Shown one piece after another: positions 1-8,362 of a DNA stretch of 25,581 nucleotides. Under the pieces are notes generated by a model. It worked only from the letters and a program-made list of their open reading frames with translations, did no database searches and had not been told where the DNA came from. Made by a program: the position numbers and the translations under genes. How positions within the stretch are numbered: position 1 is the first letter of the stretch; every line of letters starts with the position of its first letter. Source of the DNA: Coprobacillus sp. CAG:605 (GTDB taxonomy: Bacteria; Bacillota_I; Bacilli_A; RF39; UBA660); the NCBI GenBank assembly GCA_000433255.1, contig HF998248.1:1-25581 (forward strand). Direction: 5' to 3'.

Positions 1-1195
1 AACTTGATTTAAATAAATAATCATTGTTATAACAGTCACTGGCATCATCACCATACCAGTTATACAATTCTTTTGCTAAACAAGATGCTCTGTTGGTAGT
101 TGTTCCACCAGCTGTCGCATAGCCATAATCACTTAGATACATTATAGCAATTTTTCCAGTCCATGTTGTTGGTCTTCCACTATATACTGTTGTTCCTCTT
201 TCTCTTTCATAAAACATACTAGCAGTTACGTCATTATTTGTACTACTTCCGCCTAAGTTCCATACAACACTCTCAATTGCATTTCTAGTTGAATCATTCT
301 TAAATGCTCCTGTGGCATATGTTCCATTATAATATTCACCATTTAATGTTGTTTGTAAACTTGCTTTTGACCAATCATTTACACTACTATCCCAAACAAG
401 ACTTCCTAAACTATCGTCTCTAATAATCTTGACCAAATCTTCTTTAGATCCATCTTCTTTAGTCATGTTTTTAAATACACCAATAATCCTCCACTTTTCA
501 CATGTACTATCACTTTGATTTGAGTAATCACTACAATTGAAGTATACATAATTATTTGGATTAGCTCCAATATATCTTATGTTACTATCAGGGTCATCAC
601 TTGCAAAATTTGTTGTATCAGTTGCAGCTAACTCAGCTATACTTTGACTAACTGGAACTGCTGGTTCAACGTATTCAACTGATTCATTTATGCCTATCTT
701 AGTTCTAAATGATACATTCATATTATCATTTTGATTTTCATCCTTATTTAAGAACGTAATTGTTAATGTATATGTATGAGTCTTACCTGCTTCAATAGCA
801 TAATTACTTACCATAGCGTCATTTTTGCTAGGCACTTGAGTTTGAGACACATTCTTACCACCATCACTACTTGTTAGAGTATATACTAAATCAGTCTTAT
901 CTACAAACTTATTAGATAACTCACTAAAATAAATAGTGTAATTAGTACTAACATTTCCTGTATTTTTTACAGTAAATGTCTTAGTAACAGAGTTACCAGG
1001 TACAGCATTAGCTAAGTTTATCTCGTCTCCATCTTTATATTCCAAAGACATAACGCCATTAGTAACAACTACATTATTAGTATCTTTATTACCAGATACA
1101 TTAGCAACAAAGTAAGCATAAGATGTAGCTACTACTATACTTACTAACAACAAAACCCCAACAATTGATAAAATTAATATTTTCTTTTCTTTCAT
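1..1195 (-). CDS. Membrane-anchored surface protein, 3' end outside the window
   Basis: Partial gene: 398 codons are visible and the C terminus lies beyond base 1. The ATG at 1195 is preceded by AGAGAGG at a suitable distance. The product starts with a short basic tip (MKEKK) and a hydrophobic helix of about 20 residues ending near TSYAYF. An Ig/TasA-like beta segment follows, with phrases such as NGVMSLEY and FTVKNTGNVSTNY, and then a second globular region containing CEKWRIIGVF, VWDSS, TWTGKIAIMYLSDYGYA and several cysteines. The N-terminal layout matches the protein at 22846-23415, so the two appear related. I infer a cell-surface protein anchored by its N-terminal helix. The exact function is unknown. 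Confidence 0.8.
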   Translation of the reverse strand, partial: MKEKKILILSIVGVLLLVSIVVATSYAYFVANVSGNKDTNNVVVTNGVMSLEYKDGDEINLANAVPGNSVTKTFTVKNTGNVSTNYTIYFSELSNKFVDKTDLVYTLTSSDGGKNVSQTQVPSKNDAMVSNYAIEAGKTHTYTLTITFLNKDENQNDNMNVSFRTKIGINESVEYVEPAVPVSQSIAELAATDTTNFASDDPDSNIRYIGANPNNYVYFNCSDYSNQSDSTCEKWRIIGVFKNMTKEDGSKEDLVKIIRDDSLGSLVWDSSVNDWSKASLQTTLNGEYYNGTYATGAFKNDSTRNAIESVVWNLGGSSTNNDVTASMFYERERGTTVYSGRPTTWTGKIAIMYLSDYGYATAGGTTTNRASCLAKELYNWYGDDASDCYNNDYLFKSS

Positions 1196-1362
1196 ACTAA
1201 ACCTCTCTCTATATATTATTGACCGAATAAATAATTTTATAATATTGCATGACAAATTGCCATACACTATTATTAACATGATAACACAAAATATCGTATT
1301 TTTGAATACCCAAATTTTAAAAAAAGTCTACTCCCACTAAACCTTAATAAAATAAAAATAAA

Positions 1363-1387
1363 CAAAAAGGAGTACTAAAAAGTACTC
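1363..1387 (-). terminator. Rho-independent terminator of the dnaB-rseP operon
   Basis: Read on minus, GAGTACT, a TTTT loop and AGTACTC form a perfect 7-bp hairpin, followed by CTTTTTGTTT. The left arm overlaps the TGA stop codon of rseP, so termination occurs right at the end of the gene. Confidence 0.8.
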
Positions 1388-2435
1388 AGAATATATTTAC
1401 TATATCTTTAATCGTAATAAAAATCATTAACAGCATTAAAATTAAGAACCCAATTGCGTGAAACCAACCTTCAATATTCTTATCAATTGGTTTACCACGC
1501 AATTTTTCAATAATTATAAATACGACATGACCACCATCAAAGGCTGGGAATGGTAATAAATTCATAAATCCTAAGTTAATAGAAAAATATGCTGTTAAAT
1601 AGATTATTTGCGCTAGTCCTAGGGCAAAAGACTGTTCAACAATGGAATACATCCCAACGGGACCACTTAACGAATTAACGCCCAATTTACCCGTAAATAA
1701 ACCACCAATAATCGTAAACATTGACTCATAAATACTCGTAAACTTCGAAGCTGCATACTTAATTGAAGCCCCTAAACCATAAGATTTCTCACTAGCAATA
1801 GATATGCCAAATACCTTAGTCTTACTACCATCTTCTAAAACACTCTCTTTTGGTTTAACCTTTAAAGTCTCTTCCGTATTATCTTCATGTCTAACTTTAA
1901 TCTCATAATATTCTTTTTTATTATCTAAAGTTAATAAAACCTGTGCTCTATCCCAAGTCTTAGTCTTCTTATTATCAACTGCTAAAATAATATCCCCATC
2001 TTTGCCTCCCGCTAAACTATAAGCAGAATTTTCTTGTACTTTAAGAATCTTAGGAGTAGTTGAATTAGCACCCCATATAATAGCAATTAAAAATAATAAT
2101 ACAAAAGCTGTAATAAAGTTCATAGTAACACCCGCAACTAAGATTAATACTCTTTGCCACCAAGGTTTATTACACATAAACTTACTCTTATCAACCTTAT
2201 CATCATCTTCCATGACCTCACCAGCCATCTGAACAAATCCCCCAATAGGTAAAGCCCTAATAGAATATTGAATCTTATCTTTACCCATATGTTTAAATAT
2301 AACAGGCCCCATACCTATAGAAAACTCATAAATATGAACCCCACATTTTTTAGCTACTAAAAAATGTCCTAATTCATGTACTAATACTAATATACCTAGC
2401 ATTAGTATTAAAATAATAATATATATAATCCACAT
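1386..2435 (-). CDS. rseP: Site-2 intramembrane zinc metalloprotease RseP/RasP
   Basis: Intramembrane protease that cleaves membrane-bound substrates such as anti-sigma factors and leftover signal peptides. At 349 aa it is a normal length for the family. The first transmembrane helix carries the zinc motif HELGH (residues 20-24). A PDZ-like region follows in the middle (about 120-200). The second metal-site segment, NLLPFPAFDGGH, is near residues 292-303, followed by a final hydrophobic helix. It is the last gene of the dnaB-dnaI-uppS-cdsA-rseP operon, 18 bases after cdsA. The order uppS-cdsA-rseP is the classical Firmicute envelope cluster, which supports the call. Confidence 0.95.
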   Translation of the reverse strand: MWIIYIIILILMLGILVLVHELGHFLVAKKCGVHIYEFSIGMGPVIFKHMGKDKIQYSIRALPIGGFVQMAGEVMEDDDKVDKSKFMCNKPWWQRVLILVAGVTMNFITAFVLLFLIAIIWGANSTTPKILKVQENSAYSLAGGKDGDIILAVDNKKTKTWDRAQVLLTLDNKKEYYEIKVRHEDNTEETLKVKPKESVLEDGSKTKVFGISIASEKSYGLGASIKYAASKFTSIYESMFTIIGGLFTGKLGVNSLSGPVGMYSIVEQSFALGLAQIIYLTAYFSINLGFMNLLPFPAFDGGHVVFIIIEKLRGKPIDKNIEGWFHAIGFLILMLLMIFITIKDIVNIF

Positions 2436-2453
2436 AATATTCCTCTTTTCTCT

Positions 2454-3239
2454 TTATAATATCGTACATAATATAATATATACTAAAATAGCAAATATTA
2501 AACTATCTAATCTATCTAATATACCCCCATGTCCCACTATTACTTTAGAAAAATCTTTAATACCATTCTCTCTTTTTATCTTACTAAAGAAGATATCTCC
2601 CATTTGACTTACTAATGATATTATTAAAGTTAATATTATAATATTTAAAACATGACTACCATCAATTACTGCTAAGTAATAAAATGTCCCTATTATACTA
2701 GCACATAAACTACCAGCTACACTACCTTCTATACTCTTATTAGGAGATATCTTACTAAACTTATGACATCCTATTAATGATCCAATTAAGTAAGCAAATA
2801 TATCTGTACTCATACTTACTAATACAATGTATAAAAGTATCCACTTATTACTTTCATATAACATAATTACACTATTAAATAACATCCCTAAAAGTAAAGT
2901 AAAACCCATTAAATAAATAGCATCCTTAGTTTTATAACTATTAACAAAAATAGTAGGAATTAATAAACTAAGTATCGTAAACGCTATTGCTTGGTAAGAA
3001 AGCCCTAAAAATAAAGCATACCCACTAGGATTTAGAAATACTAAAACAATTAAAGAAACTATACTTAAAGAAATAGCTACAACATCAAATCTTTCATGAC
3101 TTTCTTTTAAGTTAAAGATCTCTCTTAACGCTAAAAGTCCTAAAATAACACATAGTACTTTAAAAAGAATACCCCCTACTAAAAATATAGGAATACCAAT
3201 AATAGCTAGTGATAAAGCCCCAATTACCCTTTTTTTCAC
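2454..3239 (-). CDS. cdsA: Phosphatidate cytidylyltransferase
   Basis: Makes CDP-diacylglycerol from CTP and phosphatidic acid, the branch point for membrane phospholipids. The 261-aa protein is almost entirely hydrophobic, with about seven to eight helices. It carries the family signature near the C terminus: FSKIKRENGIKD followed by GHGGILDRLDS. The start is GTG at 3239, which overlaps the uppS stop in a GTGA arrangement and so suggests translational coupling. It lies between uppS and rseP, as in most Firmicutes. Confidence 0.95.
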   Translation of the reverse strand: MKKRVIGALSLAIIGIPIFLVGGILFKVLCVILGLLALREIFNLKESHERFDVVAISLSIVSLIVLVFLNPSGYALFLGLSYQAIAFTILSLLIPTIFVNSYKTKDAIYLMGFTLLLGMLFNSVIMLYESNKWILLYIVLVSMSTDIFAYLIGSLIGCHKFSKISPNKSIEGSVAGSLCASIIGTFYYLAVIDGSHVLNIIILTLIISLVSQMGDIFFSKIKRENGIKDFSKVIVGHGGILDRLDSLIFAILVYIILCTIL

Positions 3240-3946
3240 TTACTATTACCCCCAAATCTTCTCTCACGACCATTATACGCCCTAATAGCTTTATCAAACT
3301 CATTCTCATTAAAAGCCGGCCAATGACAATCAGGAAAATACATCTCCGCATAAGATAATTGCCATAACATAAAATTACTTAATCTAACCTCGCCACTCGT
3401 TCTAATCATTAAATCAATTGGTGGTAAATCTTGATATAGGTGTTTTGCAAAGTCTTCTTCCGTAATATCATCAATACTTAACTTATTATCTAATACTAAC
3501 TTAACAATATCTTTAGTCGCATCAACTATCTCTGCATGACCCCCATAGTTTAAACAAATATTAAAAACACCCCCCGTATTATCTTTAGTTAAACTACTAA
3601 TCTCTTCCATAGCCTCTAACACATCACTTCTAAGACCACTCTTACGACCACTAAAAATAACTTTAATATTATCTTTATGTAACGAGACATACTCTTTCTT
3701 AAATTCTTTAACAAACATATCCATTAAGTATTTAACTTCGTCTTGTGTTCTTTTAAAATTCTCTGTTGAAAACGCAAAAACAGATAAATACTTAACTCCC
3801 CTACTAAATATATAATTCGTAAGTTTTCTAATATTTTCAAAACCCCTTCTATGACCTTCTAACTTAGGTAATTTATGTTCCTTAGCCCATCTTCTATTAC
3901 CATCTAATATAATAGCCACATGATTAGGTATTTTTTCTTCATTCAT
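3236..3946 (-). CDS. uppS: Undecaprenyl diphosphate synthase (cis-prenyltransferase)
   Basis: Condenses isopentenyl diphosphate units onto farnesyl diphosphate to make the C55 lipid carrier of cell-wall synthesis. Motifs seen are HVAIILDGNRRWA with the catalytic Asp (residue 15 from the chosen start), FAFSTENF, RTSGEVRLSNFMLWQ and the C-terminal RRFGG. An ATG exists at 3961, but GGAGG lies 8 bases before the ATG at 3946, so the shorter 236-aa form is preferred. The gene overlaps cdsA by four bases. It is preceded by dnaI with about 50 bases between and no obvious terminator, so it is probably co-transcribed with the replication genes. Confidence 0.95.
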   Translation of the reverse strand: MNEEKIPNHVAIILDGNRRWAKEHKLPKLEGHRRGFENIRKLTNYIFSRGVKYLSVFAFSTENFKRTQDEVKYLMDMFVKEFKKEYVSLHKDNIKVIFSGRKSGLRSDVLEAMEEISSLTKDNTGGVFNICLNYGGHAEIVDATKDIVKLVLDNKLSIDDITEEDFAKHLYQDLPPIDLMIRTSGEVRLSNFMLWQLSYAEMYFPDCHWPAFNENEFDKAIRAYNGRERRFGGNSK

Positions 3947-3996
3947 CTTTATATCCTCCATAATAATTATACTTTTTATTTATCTAATAGTCAAAG

Positions 3997-4869
3997 TTAG
4001 TTACGATAATTTTTACTTATCATTTCCATATCTTGACATAAAAACTTAATTCTTTCAATAATCCTACTTGATTTTACTGGTTCACTTCCATTATTAGATA
4101 AGTGTCTTTCTAGTTCTTTTAATGTAAAATTCGACGTAAAGAAAGTGGTTTTAAGATTATTCATCCTTGTTTGTAAGATAGTACCAAGTATCTCGTCTCT
4201 TCCCCAGTCCGTTACCTTTTCGGCTCCTATATCGTCAATTATTAAGATATCAACATTACTTAAATAATCAATTGTATCCCCTAAACTATCAAAGTTATTC
4301 TTTAAATCTCTTAGTAAAGTAGGAAAATAAACAGTCTCGGTATTATAGTGTTTCTTTGCTAACTCGTTAGCCATAGCACTCAATATATAAGTTTTCCCAC
4401 ATCCAAAATTACCATGTAAATATAACCCCTTACTTCTCTTATTAGGATCATACTCTTTAATAAAATTAGTTACCCATTTTAATACTTCATAACGATTCTT
4501 ATCAGTTTTATCAATATCTTTTAAAGACGCTAACTCTAAGGTTTTAGCAGCTGTAACTTTCTCTTGTTCTTTTCTTATTTGTTCTTTCTTATATCGACAG
4601 GCAATGTAAGAAAAAAGAACATGATTATTATAATTTTGAGGATAATTAACACACCCTAGTTCTTTGTTTTTACAAGCAGCTAAACCTGGACAATTCTTAC
4701 AGTTTTTTAGTTCTTCCACCGTATTTTGTAATTTCGTCGTATATTTCATAATCTCATTCTCACTAAGATTTAATTTACTTACTAATGATATAAAATCCGG
4801 GTCTTTAAGCGCCTTTAAGTAATTATCTTTAACACTATTTTCTAGCATACGATTCGTAGTTACAAGCAT
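3997..4869 (-). CDS. dnaI: Primosomal protein DnaI, helicase loader
   Basis: AAA+ ATPase that loads the replicative helicase onto DNA in Bacilli. Walker A is GNFGCGKT (about residue 155) and Walker B is ILIIDDIGAE (about 210). TSNF is the sensor I region and RIIERI lies near the C terminus. The N-terminal region has a Cys cluster (C-x2-C-x5-C-x6-C plus a later Cys), as expected for the zinc-binding helicase-interaction domain of DnaI. A TTG at 4878 could start a slightly longer form, but AAAGGA is better placed for the ATG at 4869. That start follows the dnaB stop by one base (TGATATG), so coupling is likely. Confidence 0.93.
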   Translation of the reverse strand: MLVTTNRMLENSVKDNYLKALKDPDFISLVSKLNLSENEIMKYTTKLQNTVEELKNCKNCPGLAACKNKELGCVNYPQNYNNHVLFSYIACRYKKEQIRKEQEKVTAAKTLELASLKDIDKTDKNRYEVLKWVTNFIKEYDPNKRSKGLYLHGNFGCGKTYILSAMANELAKKHYNTETVYFPTLLRDLKNNFDSLGDTIDYLSNVDILIIDDIGAEKVTDWGRDEILGTILQTRMNNLKTTFFTSNFTLKELERHLSNNGSEPVKSSRIIERIKFLCQDMEMISKNYRN

Positions 4870-4870
4870 A

Positions 4871-6145
4871 TCATTCAAATCCTTTCATTAAGTCTTCTAA
4901 TTCTTTTTGTTCTTCCACACTAGCTTCTTCTTTCTTGATTTCTTCCTTAAACCAAACCGGAGTTGCTTCTGGTGTCTTAATAGTGGCCGGAGCTTTTTTC
5001 ATAATTTTCTTTTGTTCAGCCTCAGCCAAGCGCATCGCCTCATCCGCCGTTTCTACCCCACTTCTTACCCATTGACCCGCAATAGTCTCCACAAAAGCTT
5101 GATTTAACTTATTATTATTCTTCTTTAATACATAATCAATTAAAACATTAACAACCGCCGGCTTAAGTCCTAAATCACACATTAAATTTTCTAATAATCT
5201 TAAATCTCTATTCGTCGGTGCTACCCCATGATACTTATTCTTTAAAAAATCATAAGGCTTAGTATTTTCAAACACATAAATAATACGCGCTCTTTTCGAA
5301 CTATCCCCCATCGGACTCTTTAAGTACTCTGGCTGACTACGATATATCAAAGTTGGTAAACGTCCATTATTTTGATAAGTATAATAATTTCTGGCATACT
5401 TTCTTAAATCTTCGGCTACAATAAACCCTTTTTCATTAATCGTATTACGTAAAATCTCCGCCATTTTTAAAGTATCTAAATTATATACAAAAGCCAAATT
5501 CTCAATAAGCTCCTTCGAACGTTTATTAAGACTTCTCTCATTCAATAACCCCTTAGGTAGCGAGTTAACTAAAAGTTCAAAATCAATCACATCAGTAGCT
5601 TTAACATTTAACTTATTCTTATCTTTAACATCAAATTCTGGTACTATAGTAGAAGACTTAAAAGTCATATTAATTGACTTAGATATATCTTCATACCCAT
5701 TTAAATCAATATTTAATTTTTGATAAGTATTCTTAATACTTTCATACTCACTCTTACCAATATTATTATATAAAACCACATTAAATATCGGATGAGATAA
5801 AAACTCTTTCGGACTTAAAGGACTATATAACTCATAAACATAAGAATTAACATCCCCCTCTTTAAAGAATGTTCTTATAAGACCCACAGCCTCTAAAGAC
5901 TCTCTAGCTAACCTAATAGTCTCTAAATCACTTTTAATAATCGTCATTAAATGATGATGATTAAAATCTCTACTCATTATTTCTAAAGTATCTAAATCAC
6001 GCCACAAAGTTAAATATAGGGATATAGCAATCGGCCCAATAATTGGTTCATAAAGCGATATTAAATTATTCTTATCTTCATTAGTTAGAATAGTTTTATT
6101 AACTACCGTATAAATATCTGCTGGAAGCAAGCTTGCAATTGCCAT
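4871..6145 (-). CDS. dnaB: Replication initiation and membrane attachment protein DnaB (DnaD/DnaB family)
   Basis: Primosome protein of Bacilli that works with DnaD and DnaI in helicase loading. It is not the DnaB helicase. It begins with the typical ASLLPADIY and LYEPIIGPIAISLYLTLW segment (DDBH1 winged-helix domain). Near residues 320-380 it has a DnaD-like DDBH2 domain with LMCDLGLKPAVVNVLIDYVLKKN and QWVRSGVETADEA. A charged tail rich in Glu and Lys follows. A GTG at 6154 is possible, but AAGGGTGG is correctly spaced for the ATG at 6145 (424 aa). It is the first gene of the operon and directly precedes dnaI, which is the standard pairing. Confidence 0.92.
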   Translation of the reverse strand: MAIASLLPADIYTVVNKTILTNEDKNNLISLYEPIIGPIAISLYLTLWRDLDTLEIMSRDFNHHHLMTIIKSDLETIRLARESLEAVGLIRTFFKEGDVNSYVYELYSPLSPKEFLSHPIFNVVLYNNIGKSEYESIKNTYQKLNIDLNGYEDISKSINMTFKSSTIVPEFDVKDKNKLNVKATDVIDFELLVNSLPKGLLNERSLNKRSKELIENLAFVYNLDTLKMAEILRNTINEKGFIVAEDLRKYARNYYTYQNNGRLPTLIYRSQPEYLKSPMGDSSKRARIIYVFENTKPYDFLKNKYHGVAPTNRDLRLLENLMCDLGLKPAVVNVLIDYVLKKNNNKLNQAFVETIAGQWVRSGVETADEAMRLAEAEQKKIMKKAPATIKTPEATPVWFKEEIKKEEASVEEQKELEDLMKGFE

Positions 6146-6167
6146 ATTTACCACCCTTTCTTAATGT

Positions 6168-6196
6168 ATTATAAGGGATAGTTAAAAAAAAAGAAA
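6168..6196 (-). promoter_or_regulatory. Probable promoter of the dnaB-rseP operon
   Basis: A perfect TATAAT (minus strand, 6168-6173) sits 22 bases before the dnaB ATG, leaving a leader just long enough for the AAGGGTGG site. The -35 hexamer at 17-bp spacing is poor (TTTCTT) and lies inside the preceding terminator stem. Confidence 0.45.
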
Positions 6197-6216
6197 TACC
6201 TAGAAAGATATTTCTT
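6184..6216 (-). terminator. Terminator after the HerA-like gene
   Basis: Minus-strand hairpin with arms AAGAAATA and TATTTCTT and a 10-base loop, followed by a run of about nine T. It lies just downstream of the stop codon at 6224. Confidence 0.75.
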
Positions 6217-6223
6217 AAATTTT

Positions 6224-7984
6224 CTAAAACCAAGTATCAACCAAATTAACACTTGTTGATTCCGGCATTGGATCAGGTAACCCTAGACTTGCCACTAATG
6301 GTACTTTAAAAGCATTACCAAAACATAGTGCCATACCTGGTCTTAACGTCTTAACTTTATTAATCATATTCTCACTAATATTAGCCGTAATCTTTTTAAT
6401 TAATTCTAAATCATCCGGATAATATAATTTCAACACAATAAAGTTAGAACATTGAGATATAGAAGTAGTTGAAAGTTCACTAGGTCTTTGGGTAATTAAC
6501 CCAAGTATAATCCCATACTTACGACCTTCCTTAGTAATTCTATCAAATATATTATACCCAATTATTTCAATATCATTATCATTCTTTACATACCTATGAG
6601 CTTCTTCTATTATCATATGAATAGGAAAACTAGCCCTTGGTTTAATCGCCGTTACATAATTATAAAATAACTTCGCATAAATCTTCGTTAAAGTCTTTGC
6701 CATACGTTCATCAATATAATTTAAGTTCATATTAACTAACTGTACTGGTGTCCCATCATTCTTACTAAAGAATCTCTTAATATATTCATTCTTACTAATA
6801 ACATCTTTAAATTCAAAGAATTTCTTATAATCACTATTGATAATTGAGTTTAATCGAACCTTTAATTTATTTAACTTATCAAACTGGGTATTAGAATTTA
6901 AAACCCCCTCATTAATAAGTGAAAATTCTAAAGCACTAGCTAAGTCATCTAAAGTATAAACGAAGTTAGGAACAATATCCAAAGAATTTAAATCAAAACT
7001 AGTAAAATCTTTTAAGAAATCAATTACTAAGTCAATCGCATTCATTTTTCCTTGATTATCTATTAATAAACACTGTTTAAAAGTACGATTATATCCTGGC
7101 GATTTAATAGTTGAATCTAAATTAATATTCTTCGTATTATACTTAGTTAGCATAGCAATGATTTGATCACGCAATTGATTAGCAGTCTTCCCACTAGATA
7201 AGATATCCATAACCCTAGATGCAATAATATAATCTTTGTATTTAACAGTCTTTTCATCTTGACTATTAAAAATATAAACCAACCTTAAAGTATTTTCTAT
7301 TACCGGAATAATAGTAGGATCATCAACATTTAAAAGAAGTGCTAACTCATCTACTCCTAAGAAGTAGGCGGGAATTTTAACAATATCCCCATCTACTCTT
7401 CCCGTTGTATCAGTAGTATAACATTTATATCCCATGTTAGGAAGTTTATTTAACCCTAAAAAAGCATGATTATATTCCCCATAAACATCAAATATTACAA
7501 AGTGGGACTTAGTAGGCATAACCTCATCATTATAATAAAATATATTTTGAATAATACGTGTAACACTGCAGGATTTACCACTACCCGTATTTCCTAAAAC
7601 AGCAAAATGATTAGCAAAAAGTTGATTTATATCAGCAGTTATTTTAAAACCAGGATAAGTAAGAGACTCCCCAATTAAAACATTATTTTTATTTGTATAA
7701 TCTTGGCTACCTAAAATATATTCTAATTCTCTTTTCGTTATAATACGACATCCAGCATCAGCATTAGGTTTTTTAATAACTCCTGGTATAAAAGTATTAT
7801 TTATAATCTCCCCAATTAAAAGAATCTCCACAGCCTCAGCATCAATATTCTCTATTTCCCCCACTATTTGACGATTAGCATCATTAAAAACAACATGATA
7901 CCCTAAAACACCTGTTTCTGCTTTACCCGCCAAATTTTGAACATAAATCGTATCTCCAAATATCTTAATTACTTTTCCAAACAT
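6224..7984 (-). CDS. HerA-like hexameric DNA-pumping ATPase (DUF87/FtsK-HerA superfamily)
   Basis: The 586-aa protein has an N-terminal beta-rich HAS-barrel-like domain (residues 1-70, opening FGKVIKIFGDTIYVQNL). An ATPase core follows, with Walker A GNTGSGKS at 131-138 and Walker B IHMIIEEAHRYV in the last third. The segment RKYGIILGLITQRPSELS carries the sensor and arginine-finger region typical of HerA. HerA proteins form hexameric rings that translocate DNA. In archaea and some bacteria they act with the nuclease NurA, and in others with SIR2-like or other defence effectors. No such partner gene is adjacent. Neighbours are a rhodanese gene upstream and the T4SS locus beyond that. It starts at an ATG with AGGTGAT. 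A role in DNA processing is inferred. Confidence 0.85.
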   Translation of the reverse strand: MFGKVIKIFGDTIYVQNLAGKAETGVLGYHVVFNDANRQIVGEIENIDAEAVEILLIGEIINNTFIPGVIKKPNADAGCRIITKRELEYILGSQDYTNKNNVLIGESLTYPGFKITADINQLFANHFAVLGNTGSGKSCSVTRIIQNIFYYNDEVMPTKSHFVIFDVYGEYNHAFLGLNKLPNMGYKCYTTDTTGRVDGDIVKIPAYFLGVDELALLLNVDDPTIIPVIENTLRLVYIFNSQDEKTVKYKDYIIASRVMDILSSGKTANQLRDQIIAMLTKYNTKNINLDSTIKSPGYNRTFKQCLLIDNQGKMNAIDLVIDFLKDFTSFDLNSLDIVPNFVYTLDDLASALEFSLINEGVLNSNTQFDKLNKLKVRLNSIINSDYKKFFEFKDVISKNEYIKRFFSKNDGTPVQLVNMNLNYIDERMAKTLTKIYAKLFYNYVTAIKPRASFPIHMIIEEAHRYVKNDNDIEIIGYNIFDRITKEGRKYGIILGLITQRPSELSTTSISQCSNFIVLKLYYPDDLELIKKITANISENMINKVKTLRPGMALCFGNAFKVPLVASLGLPDPMPESTSVNLVDTWF

Positions 7985-8034
7985 GATATCACCTATTCTC
8001 TATTTATAAGAATATCATATTTTTTTAAAATTTT

Positions 8035-8289
8035 CTAGAGTAATACTTGCGTTACATTATACTTATATATTTCTAATATACTTACCGCCCTACGGCTCTT
8101 TACTCCTCCACGACAATAGATATAGTAACATTCATTAGGATTCAAATAACTTTTAAAGTTATAAATTAATTCTTGATAAGGAATATTAATTGCCCCAGGA
8201 ACATGATTCTTATTGTAAGTTATAGCATCCTCAATATCTATTAATGTCCCCATACTAGAATTATAATCCTTTATACTTATAGATTTCAT
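8035..8289 (-). CDS. Small single-domain rhodanese-like protein
   Basis: The 84-aa protein shows the rhodanese fold signatures: LIDIEDAITYNKNHVPGAINIP and the active-site loop YCRGGVKS, with the presumed persulfide-carrying Cys59. It is somewhat shorter than the usual 95-110 aa but keeps the C-terminal helix (RRAVSILEIY). No signal peptide is present, so it is cytoplasmic. The start at 8289 has AGGTG at a good distance. Family knowledge suggests sulfur transfer or reduction. The substrate cannot be read from the sequence. It may be transcribed with the HerA-like gene, 50 bases downstream. Confidence 0.85.
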   Translation of the reverse strand: MKSISIKDYNSSMGTLIDIEDAITYNKNHVPGAINIPYQELIYNFKSYLNPNECYYIYCRGGVKSRRAVSILEIYKYNVTQVLL

Positions 8290-8334
8290 TTCATCACCTA
8301 AAGTATTTTATGTTTTAAAAAAATTTATGGTACT

Positions 8335-8358
8335 AAAAAACTAGCAACAATGCTAGTT
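8335..8358 (-). terminator. Terminator after the VirD4-like gene
   Basis: Perfect 8-bp minus-strand hairpin AACTAGCA / TGCTAGTT with a TTGT loop, followed by T residues. It starts a few bases after the stop codon at 8363 and marks the end of the T4SS cluster. Confidence 0.85.
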
Positions 8359-8362
8359 ATTA

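Noticed and set aside
3160..3351. 63-codon open frame at the cdsA/uppS junction
   Set aside because: Out of frame with both well-supported genes it overlaps.
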